Below are positions 62,764 to 64,000 of a stretch of DNA of 64,000 nucleotides, piece by piece. The translations under genes and the position numbers were made by a program. The stretch is from positions 124,001 to 188,000 of the forward strand of contig NZ_JAASRW010000005.1 of the NCBI RefSeq assembly GCF_011761355.1, in the 5' to 3' direction. The number at the start of each line of letters is the position of its first letter. The first letter of the stretch is position 1. The notes beneath the pieces are model-generated. The model searched no databases. It worked only from the letters and a program-made list of their open reading frames with translations, and was not told the origin of the DNA. The stretch is from Paenibacillus lupini. GTDB taxonomy: Bacteria; Bacillota; Bacilli; Paenibacillales; Paenibacillaceae.

Positions 62764-63351
62764 ATGTTGAAATTAAATCGTATGGAAGCTTTCAGCGATG
62801 GCGTGCTAGCCATCATAATTACCATAATGGTACTTGAATTCAAAGTGCCCGATGAACACACTTGGAGTTCTTTGGTTGACCTGGTTCCCAAATTCCTAAG
62901 CTACGCGGTCAGCTTTATTTATGTAGGAATATATTGGAATAACCATCACCATCTACTCCATACGGTTCATATCCAATAGGGAAAGATTATGTGGTTGAAT
63001 TTGTTGTTGTTATTCTGGTTGTCTCTCGTGCCGTTCTCTACAGCGTGGATAGGAGAAAGTAGCTTTTCATCTACGCCAACAGCATTATACGGTATAGTTT
63101 TGCTTTTTACTGCCATTTCATACTCGTTGCTGCAACACGCGATACTCAAACAACATTCCTCCAACTCCCCTATTGCGGTTGCGATGGGGAAAGACTTCAA
63201 AGGGAAAATTTCAATCTTATTTTACATAGTCGCTATTGCGACAGCATACCTCCATTCATGGATATCATGCTTCTTAATCGTGCTGGTCGCTGCGATTTGG
63301 TTCGTTCCTGATCAGCGGATTGAGCGTGTTATTAAGAGCAGAGAATTGTAA
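62764..63351 (+). pseudogene. TMEM175 (DUF1211) potassium channel gene with an in-frame stop
   Basis: ATG 62764 follows AAAGGAG and opens LKLNRMEAFSDGVLAIIITI, with the R-x3-F-S-D selectivity motif of bacterial TMEM175 channels. After YWNNHHHLLHTVHIQ an in-frame TAG (62977-62979) interrupts the protein. The same frame continues GKIMWLNLLLLFWLSLVPF through the remaining helices to 63351. TGG-to-TAG at a Trp is the simplest change. An ATG 9 bp later with AGGGAAAG could restart translation, giving a split channel. Confidence 0.75.
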
Positions 63352-63386
63352 CCAAGAAGTGGAAGAGCTTTTTCACGATTATACGG

Positions 63387-63800
63387 CTAGATGTTAATTC
63401 TAAGACGTAATTCCTCCATCATAGCCTCAGCTTGTTGTGGATCTTCATTCAGCAGCTTCCTGTATGTCAGCATCCAATTCAGCGTTACAAGCATATGATC
63501 GTATTCGTCTTTTTTGCGCTCGATCTCATTGATTTTCTGAAGAATCCATTCTATTACTTCTTGGTTCGTGCGTTCATTCGTATCGTGATCCTGCAAAATC
63601 GTCTTCAGCTCAGCTAACGAGCAGCCGATACCTTGAAATTTCTTAATCAGCTTTAACCGCCCAATTGCTTCGTCTGAGTAGTTGCGGTAATTATTCTTCT
63701 CTCTCTGAATATGCCTGCTGTCAAGCAAGCCTTCCTTCTCATAAAAACGAATGGTGTGGGGTGTTAAACCCATCAAGTCTCCTAATTCCTGAATTTTCAT
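63387..63800 (-). CDS. MerR-family regulator
   Basis: The N-terminal winged helix is KIQELGDLMGLTPHTIRFYEKEGLL, with a coiled-coil dimerisation helix near residues 80-115. No cysteine cluster for metals is present, so it is of the organic or redox-stress type. Its 137 residues are typical. It diverges from the epimerase/reductase gene at the right edge, and the 96-bp gap holds a promoter with a 19-bp spacer, as MerR proteins need. Confidence 0.92.
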   Translation of the reverse strand: MKIQELGDLMGLTPHTIRFYEKEGLLDSRHIQREKNNYRNYSDEAIGRLKLIKKFQGIGCSLAELKTILQDHDTNERTNQEVIEWILQKINEIERKKDEYDHMLVTLNWMLTYRKLLNEDPQQAEAMMEELRLRINI

Positions 63801-63822
63801 TTAAAATCATCCTTCCAAACGC

Positions 63823-63853
63823 TTGCCCTAGAGTTTACTTCATAGTTTAGACT
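63823..63853 (+). promoter_or_regulatory. MerR-type promoter of the right-edge gene
   Basis: TTGCCC (63823-63828) and TAGACT (63848-63853) are 19 bp apart, the stretched spacing that MerR proteins correct by twisting DNA. The spacer and flanks form a dyad of CT-x-x-AGT-x-TA type (CTAGAGTTTA against CTCCAGTCTA). Confidence 0.65.
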
Positions 63854-63896
63854 GGAGTCATATCTTCGTCAAATACTTAAGGAGGCGTAAACAATA

Positions 63897-64000
63897 ATGC
63901 GTATATTCGTTACAGGTGCAGCAGGTTATATTGGTACAGCAGTTGTCCGCGAACTCATCAGTGCAGGCCATCAGGTAGTTGGTCTTACCCGTTCAGAGAG
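63897..64000 (+). CDS. NAD(P)-dependent epimerase/reductase, 5' part
   Basis: The first 34 codons read [20 protein letters not shown]..., an extended SDR start with the G-A-A-G-Y-I-G Rossmann motif. The gene runs off the right edge. AAGGAGGCG precedes the ATG. It is divergent from the MerR gene and probably its target. Relatives are annotated as NAD-dependent epimerases or NmrA-like reductases; the piece is too short to say more. Confidence 0.88.
   Translation, partial: MRIFVTGAAGYIGTAVVRELISAGHQVVGLTRSE

Overview
The window looks like a chromosomal segment of Paenibacillus or a close spore-forming relative. The first 6.4 kb holds the order polA-mutM-ytaF-coaE-lytic transglycosylase-SASP-nrdR, with sporulation genes (ytaF, an alpha/beta SASP). 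Elsewhere there are YesM/YesN-type two-component systems, LplA/LplB/LplC-type sugar ABC genes and an S-layer-homology protein. polA is cut by the left edge and an NAD(P)-dependent epimerase/reductase gene by the right edge.

Layout. 1-6.4 kb: DNA replication and repair, CoA synthesis and nrdR. 6.4-11.5 kb: a decayed VOC gene, an SGNH hydrolase, tRNA-Ala(GGC) with its own promoter and terminator, a divergent TetR/oxidoreductase pair and an IS110 scrap. 11.7-24.6 kb: a carbohydrate region with two permeases, a binding lipoprotein, a GH95 fucosidase-type enzyme, a sensor kinase/response regulator pair, then a divergent AraC regulator/GH2 beta-galactosidase pair. 24.6-34 kb: a mosaic accessory zone with a 225-bp duplicated piece of the response-regulator gene, gene remnants, small membrane proteins, acetyltransferases, a ZTP (pfl) riboswitch ahead of a NIPSNAP gene, and many copies of a short hairpin repeat placed just after plus-strand genes. 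34-37.6 kb: a large secreted CBM9-like/esterase/FN3/SLH protein. 37.9-49.6 kb: an Eis-like acetyltransferase, a DUF896-DoxX operon, an exported isochorismatase-fold protein, small ORFs, two overlapping LysR genes, and a binding protein with its own two-component system but no permeases. 49.8-61.9 kb: a block resembling the quinone/electrophile-resistance (Mhq) genes of Bacillus: alpha/beta hydrolase plus isochorismatase-fold hydrolase, XapX-amidohydrolase-CDGSH operon, MhqD-like esterase with ring-cleaving dioxygenase, MFS exporter, Dps, a second dioxygenase and a divergent GAPDH. A purF gene carrying a purL tail sits directly behind the MhqD-like gene. 62-64 kb: a CuA-type lipoprotein, a TMEM175 channel gene broken by a stop codon, and a MerR regulator facing a 19-bp-spacer promoter.

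How the parts may work together. The 11.7-24.6 kb genes suggest uptake and trimming of fucosylated or galactosylated oligosaccharides under extracellular sensing. The 39-61 kb genes suggest a dispersed quinone/electrophile stress regulon. One 16-bp operator, ATCTTTAAATTAAGAT or a close variant, occurs before both the DUF896-DoxX operon and the dioxygenase-esterase-purF operon. A different TATAG-based motif recurs before the isochorismatase-fold genes and the second dioxygenase. The strongest unusual observations are the riboswitch before NIPSNAP, the 3'-end hairpin repeat family, the shared operators and the purF insertion.
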